This document shows positions 37,166 to 49,354 of a stretch of 64,000 bases of DNA, piece after piece. Origin of the DNA: Opisthocomus hoazin (taxonomy: Eukaryota > Chordata > Aves > Opisthocomiformes > Opisthocomidae). Location of the stretch: assembly GCF_030867145.1 (NCBI RefSeq), contig NC_134415.1, positions 19,446,417-19,510,416 on the forward strand, written 5' to 3'. Numbering within the stretch: the stretch's first letter is position 1; every line of letters begins with the position of its first letter. The position numbers and the translations under genes were made by a program. Under the pieces are notes generated by a model. The model worked only from the letters and a program-made list of their open reading frames with translations, was not told where the DNA came from and did not search any database.

Positions 37166-40100
37166 ATTTCAATGGCGCAAGACAATTTTAGAAATATCAT
37201 TGAGAGTGGGGGCAAGATTCATCCATGACTCAGAAGTCAGGTCTGTCATCAGAAAGGAGGGACAGATGGATTTCCTACTAAAGCAATGATGTGCAGTATG
37301 GCTATCAGGTCTGTCCCACCCCTCAGTTCTTATGACTTTTCTTGTTACTCATAGTTTCTCCTTTCTTGCAGCCATTTTTCTGGATATGACTGAAGCACAA
37401 ATGTGTTCTGCTTTGTTTTCTCTGTTTACACTGTTCTCCGCTGGCTGAATTCTCTGTGGTTTGGGATAACTCTGTTGCTTAAAGTCTCATGACAAAGATG
37501 ATGCTTTTGAAGCGCTGATGGTAAAGAAGGACTTCTCTGGCTTCTTTTCTCACTGTTCCTCTCATTTCCAGTCTCCACAAGCTTCCTGTATTTTGTGTTT
37601 TATTAATTTGATGATAGCTCAGAAATTATTAACTAAGCTTTATTAAAAAATGGATGACTATTAACTCCTCTATTGGCTAAACTTTAACCAAAACCCAGCA
37701 TAAAACCTACCAATTCCATATCCATACAATAGTTTGTTGTTTTCTGCATTGTGAGAGCTCATACCTTGTAACTAGAAGCAAGAAATGCATGTCCCTTGCT
37801 TTGTCTGACTTGGCCTTTATGGATATAAACTTTTCAGACTTGGACTGTCTCCGTGACCTCACAGTGAAGCTTCTTCAGAAATAGTTATCTTTTATGTGGT
37901 GAGCATTTACATCTGTTTTTTTCTCTTAGTACACACTTAAAAAATTGCATCTACGTTTCCTCCAGCGTTGGTGCTGCACCTGGATACTCTCAACATAGGC
38001 ATCAGAGCTGTTACAGGTACCAGCATTCACCAACTTCTCTGTTTCTACTGAAACATTATTTTCAGTAAGGAAAGGCAAATTTTTAGATTTTAAGAATCTC
38101 TGATGGAATGACATTTTCCTGGCTTTTAATTTTTTCTGAAGATTCAGCACCAAGGTTTAGTGCATTGGATGCCAATTGCAAAAGATTTTACATGATTTGA
38201 TAGGCAGCAGGGTAAATGCCCAAGCTGCCTAGGATACAGAGATATTCTGCACTAATTTAAAATTTAAAAGAAAGAAATCACACTTTGGTTGGTGTCAGTT
38301 TTCCTCCTTTTCTTTGTACCTGATAAAGTTTTATCTGGCAATGCTCTTGAGCCTCAAGTTGCCTTTTCTCTGTTGGATTGCTGCATTATGCTAAGTTTCC
38401 AAGTTCTGAAGTAGTCATATTCTATCTTCAATCTGTTAATTTTGCATAATTTGAATCTGGGAGAAAAAATACATCTTCAGCCCTCATGTCAAAGCCTCAT
38501 ATGACACAAATCTTCTTTCTGTTTTCCCAAACAGAATCTAGTGTTTATTGCACACCTTTTCTATATTACTATTTACAATTTCGTCATGGATTGATGCATT
38601 TTTAAAATTTATTTTTTCTTAAAATACTTAATTTAACTCTGCTGACCATGAATAGTACTTCATACACTTTGGCTTACCTTATAAATTTACTACAGTTGAA
38701 TATAGAAAAGTGATGGATTTCAATAGATGGAAACAATTTCCAGTAATACAGGAAAACAGAAAAGTGTTTAAATATTTTTGTTTGGCATTTGGAGAGAATA
38801 TCAATTTACAAGAATTACATGATGTGATCATATAGGATGCTCCTGAAATAGTTTCTTCCTCAGTACTAGCACATAAGGATATAAAGTCCTTAAATTGCCT
38901 AACAGATGTATGAGGGATGGCTAACTAGACAAGTACTTTCTGTCTGCATTTGACCACAGCTGAGTCACTCCTGGAACGTGGTGTCCTGATTTGACATCTG
39001 AGGGTGAACAAAGCTATTGATAAATAGGAGAATTCAGTATTTCTGCTTCTTCATCAGATATCCTTGCACAAGATGGTGTATTGCAGCTCTTCCTCCTCTG
39101 GCTTAGAGCTGGAGAGGTATGCCAATGCCTTACCTCATTGTAATTATTATCTCCCAAGTAACTTAAGTTTATTACATCACAGGTACTTCAGCTGTGGGTC
39201 TACAACATGGTAGAAGAGCACTGATTGCAAGAGTGTTTTTCTTTTAGTCCCTTTAATTTATGCTATCATGAAATCTCTATCTGCAATTTAGAGAAAGAAT
39301 TCCATGCTAACTTTAAGTATGTCTTTGAACAAGGGATTTCTATACTAAAAAAAAGCACTTCACTACTTTGTCTCAGGAAATAATATCTAGAACCGCTGGC
39401 AGAAGTTTCTTTCTTTTTCATGCAAAACAGCTGCTGCAGTGGAACATGGCACACTTAGCCAGGATGTCATAAACACTTTTTCCTTTTTCTTCTATAAGGC
39501 TTCCTCAGCAAATTATGAGGTCTAAGGCATTTGTCTAACATCCACATATAAAGTTTCTTGAATGCTGGGAGGACTAAATTTGGGTTCCAGCCTTGAGAGT
39601 AGTGAGGTAAAAATGCTATATCCAGCCCGAGTGTAGTCTAAGAAAAAGTAAGATATGTTGTAGTAAAAAAAGAAGCTGGAATGGAGGCTTCTGTATGAAC
39701 AAAGGTTAAACATGGTAGGTTTTTCAGCTTGCAGAAGAGATGGTCAAAGAGGAAGTTGAGAGAGCTCTATACATTCTCAAATAGTGTAGAGGAAGTAGTA
39801 TACAAGTGAAAGATTTAGATGAGTGTTTTTAAACCAATAAATGAGAAGCAGAGTATTTTTCTTACAATGAAACTGAAAAAATTGCTTCTTCAGACTGTCA
39901 CAGGGCCCCAAAGTATAAGTGGGTTCAGAATAAAATAGACATGTTCATGGAAGACAAGTCCACTGATGGCTATGAAGTGTGAAGAAGAAAATACAAGAAG
40001 TGTGATTTTTTTTTTACAGGCTCGTTCAGTCTAGCTTGGGCAATGCTCTGCTGTGGTTTAATAATGGGAAATAACATATTCTTTCGTGAATAGTGAGCAG

Positions 40101-43100
40101 GATTGACAAGGTTGTCTACAAGATAAAACCAGTGAAAGCTTTTTTTTTTTTTTAAAAAAAATAAGGTTAAGAAAAAAAAAAAAGCATGAGTAAAATACAA
40201 CAACAGAACCAGCAGCAAGTCCAGGATGTTGCAGGGGCAGCTTCATGATGTGAATCATAAATACAATATATAAGATGCGAGAGATACAGGGAAAGTGCTG
40301 TATTGAACAGCCTGACTCCTGATGCTCTGAAAAAGACACACATATGGTTTAGACTCACGAATATGTTCTTCTAGGGTAACATGCAAGACCACGGCAGTCG
40401 AGCTGTGGAAGAGACTTGTGGTTTTATATTTAGCCCAAGGCAGTTGAGAATTACCTCAGATTATTTTGCTTCCTATTAAAGTTGTCTTATGCTTTAAATG
40501 TACTAAAAAAGTGACATAGCTAACCGGTTATTGTGCATGAACTAGTCTGCAGTAATTGTCTCTATGCGTTCTCTTAGCCTGAAGCAGATGCAAAATAATT
40601 TAACTTAGCCAAGATCTCAGTGAAATATAGTGAAAATAACTCTCGATCCAACACCAGAAGATAACATCGTGCAGAAAGCCTGTTCCATGTTCCACCCATA
40701 ACACCCACACATTCCACTCACAACCTGGGGCTGGGCAATAGGTCTCAAAAGGACAGAGACACAGCTATTGGGAGCTCTACCGCTCCTGTCATTTTGATGT
40801 CCAAGGAATGGCAAGGAATGGTTATCCTGATTATGCGGGCTTTACTGGAATAAAACGTTAAGATCTGTAGGACCAGGAGGAGTGTTCTGGGATCTGGAGG
40901 GAGGGCATTCTGGAAAAGAGGCTTGTCTCTGCAAGTAGTTTCTCTTGGAAATACTTTGGAGCATATCTGGGTGTGCTCAATGACTGCAATTGTACCTCTT
41001 TTTGTGGGCTGATCTGAAGCAACAAGCTGCTTCTTTTGTAGCTGACTGGCCAAAATGACCTCCTTTGCCTTTCAGCTATAGGGTACTGCAGAGCAGGATG
41101 GTGGAATTTTTTCTCTCTCTTTTTAGCTATTAATGACCTAATACAAACTATAAAAAGTGCATCCAGATATCACGGTGATTAGTGCCTTAAAAGCTTCTGT
41201 AATGATAAATAATTCAAATGATGACGTTCTCCATGAGGCTTTTAAAGTATATTAACCAGAAACTTCTATAAGCAATGAAACCTACATTACACACATGCAT
41301 GCATATGCAAAAAGTAATGAGTAGATGGAGAAACAGATCTGCAAGAACAGAGTAAAAATTTTTTAACTTCTACATTCTTGTTCAGTCGCTTGTTTGCCCC
41401 CTTCCACTCCCCTCCTCCCAACAAAAGCAAGTCAAAATCAAAGCTCCAACTCTGTTTAGAAAATGAATGTTCACAAACAGTAACAGAACATAGTAGCAGT
41501 GTTTTGTGGGATATATTATCCATGGCAGAGGTTGCTCTGTTTAGGAGTTTTTTAGATAAACTGGACATATGTAACGGCTGCACAGACATTTGTGAACAGG
41601 GTGCTCGTTTAAAAAACAAAACAAACACAAAACTAATCTGTTGGGTTCTTAAGATGTAATGTTCACGTGAGGGATCAGAGCTCTTGCGCAGGAGAATCAG
41701 TTCCTATCCAAACAGTAAAAGCAGTTGCCGTTCCAAGGGTCTTTGTAATCTTCAGCTAGATTTGGTGAGACATCCCTGACTTCTGTTCTGCTGAAGTCTT
41801 ATACCCACCTACAAAGTCTGTAAATTACAGAACTGCTTGATTAAAAGCATGATCTTGAACTCATATCCTGGCCGTTAGTATTGGGTTAGTGACTGTTACT
41901 ATGTGCTCATCTCTCCATATGTCCATTTAGACATATGAACATGTCTCCATGTCTCTACAAGTATGGAGAGGCTGCGCTTTGCATAAATCGTTAACTATTC
42001 ACTGAGCTTGAAAGTAACAGCACCTACTTCTACAGACCATTATCTGAGTGATTTACAAAGGTACAGAGGTTCAGGTCCTGGATCTAGTGATTTTTCTTGT
42101 ACACTGTATTGGGAAAATACAGGGCTTAGAGCTAAGGGTTTTCCAAAGGGCACAAAACATCCTTTGAGAATGCTTTTACTTTCTATGTGCCTCTTTTCAA
42201 TATCTATAAATCAGGCTCATTCCTATAAACCCTTTACATCTATTATCTCTAAACAACGTGATTTTCTGACTGGCAACTAGTAAAAGTTGCATATTTACAG
42301 CAGCTTGAAAAAAGGTCCCCCTTCAGCATTAATACAATTAATTCTCAATAAAAAGATTACACATGTTACTCAGGGAAGAAAGGTAGCCCTACATACACAC
42401 ACAGACACCCACCCACCCACCCCTCTTTTGAAATGCTGGACTTTCTCAGGGCAGGAGATTTGAATTTGTGTGGGAGGTCTATGACACACCTTCAGCCTAC
42501 GATGAACTGAAAGTGAGATCGTCTCCTGCCAGAGCCTGGGGAACAGCAGCAGCTGCCTTCAGAATTATGCTCTGTCTTTGCTGCAGATTACAAGTAGGAA
42601 TGAACAAGGACCACTCCAGACATTCTTCACTGTCATCTTGCAGATTTCTGGACATATCATATTGCTTGAAAGATGGCTGATGTGATTCTTACTTAGGCTT
42701 TTTTCTTTTTATACTGCCTGGAAACTGCAGAGAGCCCTCAAAGTCTTTTGGTGGCTATTCAACACAAAGCTTGGGTTACAACCTCCGGCTCAGGAATTCT
42801 AGGATGTGATGCTGGGATGAAAAGATGTAACAGGGGAACGGTTACCATAGGCATGCTCTGCTTTTGCACATACGGCTTGCCACTCTTGCGACAGGACAGT
42901 GGAAGTGGACTTGAGGAACATGTGCCAGATCTTATGTTCTGAAGAGGTTTAAATTGCACTTACACTCACTTGAAATCTCCATCAGACATCCACAGCAGTG
43001 AAACAGACAGGTCCTTTAAACATGAAATAAGTAACAGAGTTACTTACTGCATTGTCTTCATTTCCAGGAACTAACTGATAAAAATGGACAACAATGAAAT

Positions 43101-43797
43101 ATGCTATAAACAGCTACTGCATATTCTGCGCCCGAGAACTGACACGGTTCCAGGATCTCCCAGCAGCATTAACCAAGCATTCAGCATTGAGCACCTGCAT
43201 TTAAGTTACCTCTTCTTCTGTCTTTGCCTTTAGGCTTGCAGAAAAAAAGCCCACAACACATTACGAATCAAGTGTAAGATTGCTTTGGACAAATTCAGTA
43301 AGTGTCAGTGGAAGACTTCAGCAAGCTGTAATTTAAGGAGCTAAATCTATGTTTTTACCTATTTGTAAGGTTCATCTTTCTGCAGCAGTATTGCCAGAGA
43401 TACATCTGTTCCAAAAACATCAGAGCAAGGTTCTGACTTATGCTTTTCACGCATATCTGTGACAGAGAAGCCAGCCCAGAGATCTGAGAGAAAATAGTAC
43501 ATGCAGTAGGTTGTGACTATTTCACTAATACTGCATGCATTGAAGGATCAGCCATGCCATTTACTTCCCATTGGATCCTCCCTGCAAGTTTCTCAAGACT
43601 CATTCTTTTCTGGAAAAAAAGGAAGATATTTAATATTTATTCAGTTCTCCTAGAGTTTGTTTCTACCTTTTTAGTAAGATCTGAATTAGCCCCCAAGATC
43701 ACTCTCCAGTATTCCAAGTACATTTTCTTTCTCAGCTGAGAAAAAATTGTGAGGTCAATTGACATAAGAGCATTAACATGACAATTTCAATCCTTCT
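37166..43797. other. Unique AT-rich non-coding DNA
   Basis: About 6.6 kb with no supported gene. Simple sequence: T/A runs at about 40140-40184 (T14 followed by A-rich), and CA then (ACCC)4-5 at about 42393-42424. Open frames here are short and unrecognisable. Confidence 0.5.
42407..42424 (+). repeat. (ACCC)n simple repeat after a CA stretch
   Basis: ACCC is repeated about four and a half times, preceded by ACATACACACACAGACA. The minus strand (GGGT)n could form a quadruplex. Confidence 0.7.
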
Positions 43798-43945
43798 ACA
43801 AGCCACACTCTAAACATTTAATGTCTCAGTTTATCTGTTGGTAAATTGGGATAACCCTGCTGACCATCCTTTATGGAACATTTTGTGATCAGTGCACGAA
43901 TAAAGTTAGAGAGAAGTGCAATGCAATAGAAATGTCAAGCATTGC
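43798..43945 (+). repeat. Ancient MIR-like (CORE) SINE fragment
   Basis: The plus strand shows CAAGCCACACTCTAAACATT, then the core ATGTCTCAGTTTATCTGTTG followed by GTAAATTGGGATAA, then GATCAGTGCACG and AGAAGTGCAATGCAATAGAA. This is the block order of MIR-type SINEs ending in a reptile-type tail. Diverged. Confidence 0.6.
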
Positions 43946-44802
43946 TTTAGTGGATATCTGCAGAAACTGTATTTCAGGACAAGTGAACGTGTCCTGTAAG
44001 GTCACATCAAATCAACTCAAACTAACAAGACAAAGGACAGGGAATTGGAGAAGTGTCTTTAGACAAATATGTCTGTAGGTATCTGTTATTGCAGCTGGTG
44101 CAGTCCTCCACCTATAAAGTAGGAATAATAGTAGACTCAAACCAGGATTAAATTAACATTGCCTGTGTTCGAAGCATTTGGGTGCTACAGAAAACCACGT
44201 GACGAAGTAATATAATACTGCTTTCTGGTATTGGGGGAGAGGAATGAGGAAAAAGGTGAATGCAGACTAGAGAGCTGCTTGTTAGTCATGAGATTCATCT
44301 CATATAATTTAAATCTTCTGAAAGCTATGTGTCTAGGCTAGTCATTGAGGGCAGGACTCAGCTAACCAGCGGTTAACTCCTACACTGTACTATAAAAGGA
44401 GCATGGGCTTACTAGCTCAGAAGTGAACACCTACACTGTACACTTCTAAAGGCAGACGAGGTAAATCTCAGTGCTAGTCTTCCTGTGCAGTCAGTGCAGA
44501 GAGAGAAAGACATTTTCAGGTAGCTTTCTTGGCAACTTCTAACCTGTTCCCACAGCTTTGTTTCTGAGAAGAGGTTTACAAAGTTTTCTGGCTTGAATGG
44601 GTTTTAATGAAACATAAAAAGGAACATCCCCAGCACAGAGGCAACATCAAATGAAAAACTGAAAGAAATGTCCTTTCTAGACCCTGGGAAACTAGAGCTT
44701 CCAAAACAATACTCTACAAGAGGTATCCTAATCTGTCTAAAAACGCATTCCTGGAAATGGGTGAACACTCCTGATTGAAATTGTAAATCATGAGCTTATA
44801 AA
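43946..44802. other. Unique non-coding DNA with a diverged direct repeat
   Basis: CCTACACTGTA occurs at 44379-44389 and again at 44430-44440 (51-bp spacing), each followed by an A-rich TATAAAAGG or TTCTAAAGG. No gene is visible. Confidence 0.45.
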
Positions 44803-44975
44803 CATGGAATTCAGGTTAGATGGGACTTCATGAGATCTCTAGTCCAACCTTCTGCTCAAATGAGAGTCAGCCATTAGATCAGGTTGGTTTTCTCAGGATT
44901 TTATTCAATGTGGTCTTTAACGTCTCCAAGGACAGAGAATGCATAACCTCTTCTCTGGTTGGCTGTCCTCACGGT
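44803..44975 (-). mobile_element. Old CR1 LINE copy G, 3' part (left of copy E)
   Basis: The plus strand carries a diverged CR1 3' region: TTAGATGGGACTTCATGAGA, TCTAGTCCAACCTTCTGCTC, AACGTCTCCAAGGACAGAGA. It breaks at CTCACGGT (44968-44975) and resumes at CTCATGGTGAAAACC (47601), on the other side of copy E. The two parts join into one continuous CR1 order. Confidence 0.85.
44968..44975. repeat. Candidate target-site duplication of copy E, left (CTCACGGT)
   Basis: Matches 47601-47608 (CTCATGGT) at seven of eight positions. The first four bases, CTCA, also occur in CR1 at the truncation point, so part may be microhomology. Confidence 0.55.
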
Positions 44976-47600
44976 CACAGAATCACAGAATCACAGAATG
45001 GTAGGGGTTGGAAGGGACCTCTGTGGGTCATCAAGTCCAACCCCCTGCCGAAGCAGGGTCACCTACAGCAGGCTGCACAAGACCGCGTCCAGGCGGGTCT
45101 CAAATATCTCCAGAGAAGGAGACTCCACAACCTCCCTGGGCAGCCTGTTCCAGTGCTCAGTCACCCTCAGAGGGAAGAAGTTCTTCCTCATGTTCAGACA
45201 GAACTTCCTGTGCTTCAGTTGGTGCCCATTACCCCTTGTCCTGTCGCTGGGCACTACTGAAGAGTTTGGTCCCATCCTCCTGACACCCACCCTTCAGATA
45301 TTTGTAAGCATATATTAGGTCCCCTCTCAGCCTTCTCTTCTTCAGGCTGAACAAGCCCAGCTCCCTCAGCCTCTCCTCGTAGGAGAGATGCTCCAGTCCC
45401 CTCACCATCCTTGTAGCCCTCCGCTGGACTCTCTCCAGTAGCTCTTCATCTTTCTTCAACAGGGGAGCCCAGAACGGAACAGAGTACTCCAGATGAGGCC
45501 TCACCAGGGCAGTGTAGAGGGGAAGGAGAACCTCCCTTGACCTGCTGGCCATACTCGTCTTGATGTACCCCAGGATGCCATTGGCCTTCTTGGCAGCCAG
45601 GGCACACTGCTGGCTCATGGTTAGCTTGTCATCCACCAGGACACCGAGGTCCCTCTCCAAAGAGCTGCTCTCCCGCAGTCCACCCCAAGCCTGTACTGAT
45701 GCATGGGGCTGTTTCTCCCCAGGTGCAAGACCCTGCACTTTCCCTTGTTGAACCTCACCAGGTTCCTCTCTGCCCAACTTTCCAGCCTGTCCAGGTCACA
45801 CTGAATGGCAGCACAGTCTTCCGGTGTATCCACCACACCTCCCAGTTTGATGTCATCAGCAAACTTGCTGAGGGTGCACTCTAACTGTTCATCCAGGTCA
45901 TTGATGAAGAATTTAAACAAGATGGGGCCCACTACTGACCCCTGGGGGACACCACTCGTTACCGGCCTCCAACTAGACTCAGCGCCGCTGATGACAACCC
46001 TCTGAGTTCTGCCATTCAGCCAGTTCTCAATCCACCTCACCGACCACTCATCCAGCCCACACTTCCTGAGCTTCCCTAGGAGCATGTTAATGGAGACTGT
46101 GTCAAAAGCCTTGCTGAAGTCTAGGTAGACAACATCCACGACTCTCCCTTTGTCTACCCAGCCAGTCATGCCATCATAGAAAGCTATTAGATTGGTCAGG
46201 CATGATTTCCCCTTGGTGAATCCATGCTGACTACTCCTGATAACCTTCTTTTCTTCCACTTGCTTGATGATGGCCTCCAGGATAAGCTGCTCCATCACCT
46301 TTCCCGGGATGGAGGTGAGGCTGACCAGCCTGTAGTTCCCTGGGTCCTCCTTCTTGCCCTTTTTGAAGATTGGAGTGACATTGGCCTTTCTGCAGTCCTC
46401 GGGCACCTCTCCTGTCCTCCAGGACCTCTCAAAGATGATGGAGAGTGTCTCAGCAATAACATCTGCCAGCTCCCTCAGCACTCGTGGGTGCATTCCATCG
46501 GGGCCCATGGATTTGTGGGCGTCCAGATCGCTTAAGCGACCCTTCACACAGTCCTCCTCGACCAAGGGAAAGTCATTCTCTCTGTGGGCTTCTTCTCTTG
46601 CCTCCGGGGCCTGGGATTCCTGAGGGCCTGTCTTGGCACTGAAGACTGAAGCAAAGAAGGCATTCAGTAGCTCTGCCTTCTCCGCATCCTCCGTCACCAG
46701 GACACCCGCCTCATTCAGCAGCGGCCCCACATTGTCCCTAGCCTTCCTTTTGCTGCTGATGTAGTTGAAGAAGCCCTTCTTGTTGTTTTTGACATCCCTT
46801 GCCAGCTTCAATTCCATGTGGGCCTTGGCCTTCCTTGTCGCATCCCTGCATGCTCTCACCACATTCCTGTATTCTTCCCAAGTGGCCTGCCCCTCCTTCC
46901 ACATTCCATGGACCTTTCTCTTCCACCTGATCTCCGCTAGAAGCTCCTTGTGCAACCATGTAGGTCTCCTGCCTCCTTTGCTAGATTTCTTTCTCAGGCG
47001 GATGCACCGCTCCTGTGCATGGAGGAAGTGGTGTTTAAAGAGCGACCAGCACTCTTGGACCCCCCTGCTTTTGAGGGCCCTGGCCCACGGGATTCCTCCC
47101 AGTAGCTCCTTGAAGAGGCCAAAGTTAGCCCTCCTGAGGTCCAGGGTTTTGATCTTACTTATCGCCCTGCTTCCTCCACGCAGGATCCTGAACTCGACAA
47201 TTTCATGGTCACTGCAGCTGAGTCTACCTCCGACCTTGACATCCTCCACCAGTCCCTCCTAGTTTGTTAATACAAGGTCCAGCAGAGCAGCTTTCCTTGT
47301 TGATTCCTCCACCACTTGCATCAGAAAGTTATCATCGATGCTCTGTAGGAACCTCCTGGAATGCGAATGCCTAGCTGTATGGTCTTCCCAGCTGATGTCA
47401 GGGTGGCTGAAGTCCCCCATGAGAACCAGGGCCTGTGATTGTGAGGCTGCTTGCAGCTGCCTGTAGAAAGCCTCGTCAACTTTTTCTTCCTGGTCAGGTG
47501 GCCTGTAGTACACACCCACAGTAATGTCATCCTTATGAGCCTGTCCCTTAATTCTAACCCACAAGCTCTCAACTCTTTCCTCATCTGCCCCCAGGCAAAG
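44976..47600 (-). mobile_element. CR1 LINE copy E, 5'-truncated in the endonuclease, nested in copy G
   Basis: A 2.6-kb minus-strand CR1. On the plus strand it starts with three CACAGAAT units (the octamer tail), then the hairpin arm, all of the reverse transcriptase and most of the endonuclease, stopping at CCCCAGGCAAAG (47600). It is close to copies D and F. Both flanks belong to the older CR1 copy G, so it inserted there, and an 8-bp near-duplication marks the junction. Confidence 0.95.
45063..47600 (-). pseudogene. CR1 ORF2 (copy E), 5'-truncated with stop and frameshifts
   Basis: The reading frame covers the endonuclease from about GVYYRPP onward and the whole reverse transcriptase. Defects relative to copy F: GDFN is GDFS (a catalytic asparagine lost), TAG replaces a lysine codon at about 47261 (VLTN-stop-EGL), a frameshift falls near 45690 (after GVD), and a further small deletion near 45262 shifts the C-terminal end. 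Between 45621 and 47249 there are 542 open codons, including YLDFSKAFD and the catalytic box FADDIKLGG. It is not functional, but is recent judging by the long open stretch. Confidence 0.93.
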
Positions 47601-47608
47601 CTCATGGT
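47601..47608. repeat. Candidate target-site duplication of copy E, right (CTCATGGT)
   Basis: Partner of 44968-44975 with one C/T difference. Confidence 0.55.
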
Positions 47609-47748
47609 GAAAACCTTTTCTATATATTCTGTTCGGACCTCTCTTGTTTCAGTTTGTACCTATTGACTCTCATCCTCTCACCATGCACCACTATGAAAAG
47701 GTTTGCTGTCTTCTTGATAACCTCCTCATAGGTGCTAGGAGGCTGTTG

Positions 47749-47886
47749 TTACCTGTTTACAAAATGATCTCTTCTCCAAGCTGGAAAAGCTTTCTTACTT
47801 GTCTACAAAGTCATATCTTCTCCAGGCTGGAAAAGCTTTCTTACTTGTCTACAAAGTCATCTCTTCTCCAGGCTGGAAAAGCCCCC
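47749..47886. repeat. Three tandem copies of a 46-bp unit inside CR1 copy G
   Basis: Units start at 47749, 47795 and 47841. Each contains TTACnTGTnTACAAA, then ATCTTCTCCA-type and GGCTGGAAAAGC sequence. Other CR1 copies have only one CTCTTCTCCAGGCT block here. Units 2 and 3 differ at one base or so; unit 1 is more diverged. Confidence 0.85.
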
Positions 47887-47891
47887 TTACC

Positions 47892-48440
47892 TCAGTGTCT
47901 CCTCACAGGACAAGAGGTCCTGCTCCTGAACATCTTACTGGCCAAAGTAAACTTGCTCCAGTTTGTTGAAATCTGTCCTGTATTTGGGGCCCAAAATTGG
48001 ATGCAGTAGTCTAGATACAGTCTAATGATTGACAAGTAAGGCGAAAAAATCACTTCCTCCAACCTCCTGGCTGTTCTATTAACAGAGGCCAGGGTACTGT
48101 TGGCTGCATTTGCTGCCAAGGCACAACGCTGGCCCGTGCACAGCTTAGTCTCTGCCTGAATACCCAGATCCTTCTCTGCAGAGCTGCTCCCCAGCCCATC
48201 AGTCCCCACCCTGTACCTCCAGAGGGGCCTTTCCTTCCCATTTCAAGACTTTGCATTTGTCCGTGTTGAATTTGCTGTCTGACCATTCCTCCAGACTCTT
48301 GAAGTCCCTCTGAATGGCAGTCCTGCCTTCATGCAGGTCGATTGTTCCCACCAACTTGGTGTCACCTGCAAACTTGACGATGGTGTGCTTCCCACTGCCT
48401 CCAGGTCGCAGATAAAATTTAGGACAAATGTTCAGGATAA
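47892..48440 (-). pseudogene. CR1 ORF2 remnant (copy G)
   Basis: Two overlapping minus-strand frames (48440-48199 and 48209-47892) together cover the ORF2 segment from the catalytic box, mutated to FAGD, to the LYLDYCIQFWAPN block. The frame then decays and enters the 46-bp repeat array, whose unit length is not a multiple of three. Diverged and non-functional. Confidence 0.85.
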
Positions 48441-49354
48441 TAAAACTCGACATGTACTGTCAAAGTTCAGAAAAATTGTGAGAAATTGAGAACCGAGTCT
48501 TAGCATCAAGCAAATGTAATTTTATAAGGTATGGCCAGACATGCCTATTTTTGCTGCATGTCACCTAGGAATTCCATTGCAGGCATGAGAGAACATAGCA
48601 TCTTTCATAATAATAGAGCTTCACAAGGAAGAAATTGAATTTTTGCCATGCAAGACAAAAATGTAGTATGAATTATGGCAGTTAATAACATAGAGTGGCA
48701 TAGGAGATAAAAAGGGCACACAAATACATAGGAAAACTTGATGACTACTACATCTAACAGAAAACATAAAAATAATGTTACATATGGAAGAAATTTTCTT
48801 TTCCAGTACAGGGTTCTTTTTCCTGTTGGGGAAATATGTTTGCTCTGGTCAACACTTTGGTGTTTTAATGACCACAAGCAATCAGTCACACAGACTTCCT
48901 CTTGCTGGGTTGGAGCCCCGGTGCACTAAGCAGTGTTTCACTACTCTCTGTGTATTGGACATTTATACCTGCAAAGTGCTAGTGCTACTTTCTTCCCTAG
49001 GCTATCTTTAGAGATTTGTCAGCCAAATTGTGAACAAGTTTGACACCATTCAGCAGGTAAGATATTCTACATAGTCCTGTGTGTCTTTCTACTGATACAA
49101 CACACAAGCCTTTCAAAGTTACCCATTGGATGTCTCCAGACATACATGATTGGAAGGAAACGTTGTTAGTGGGTCAGAAAGGTCCCAGCTTGACTATGGG
49201 TCTGTCCACTAAAGTGGTGAAATTCCCATTCATGTTTGATAGTACCACCCAGGTGGTATGTAAGAAGCCAATCCCTTCAGTGTGATAAATAGAAAACCAA
49301 GTTTTTTTGCAAAGATATCAGATTTCATGCATATATAGTCTGAGACATAGCCTG
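48441..49354. other. Unique AT-rich non-coding DNA
   Basis: No gene or named repeat seen. Confidence 0.5.

Larger units (their letters stand above)
47601..48440 (-). mobile_element. Old CR1 LINE copy G, 5' part (right of copy E)
   Basis: Continuation of the element at 44803-44975. Minus-strand translation gives CR1 ORF2 C-terminal blocks: KFAGDTKLVG, TAIQRDFKSLEEW, GLGSSSAEKDLGI, QRCALAANAANSTLASV and RLYLDYCIQFWAPN. They lie in two frames, so a frameshift is present near 48205. The catalytic FADD box is FAGD. Similarity fades at about 48440. It carries a threefold 46-bp repeat (47749-47886). Confidence 0.88.

Noticed and set aside
46224..46623. Plus-strand frames within copy E and similar minus-strand frames within copy F
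   Set aside because: Shadows of CR1 ORF2 on the opposite strand.
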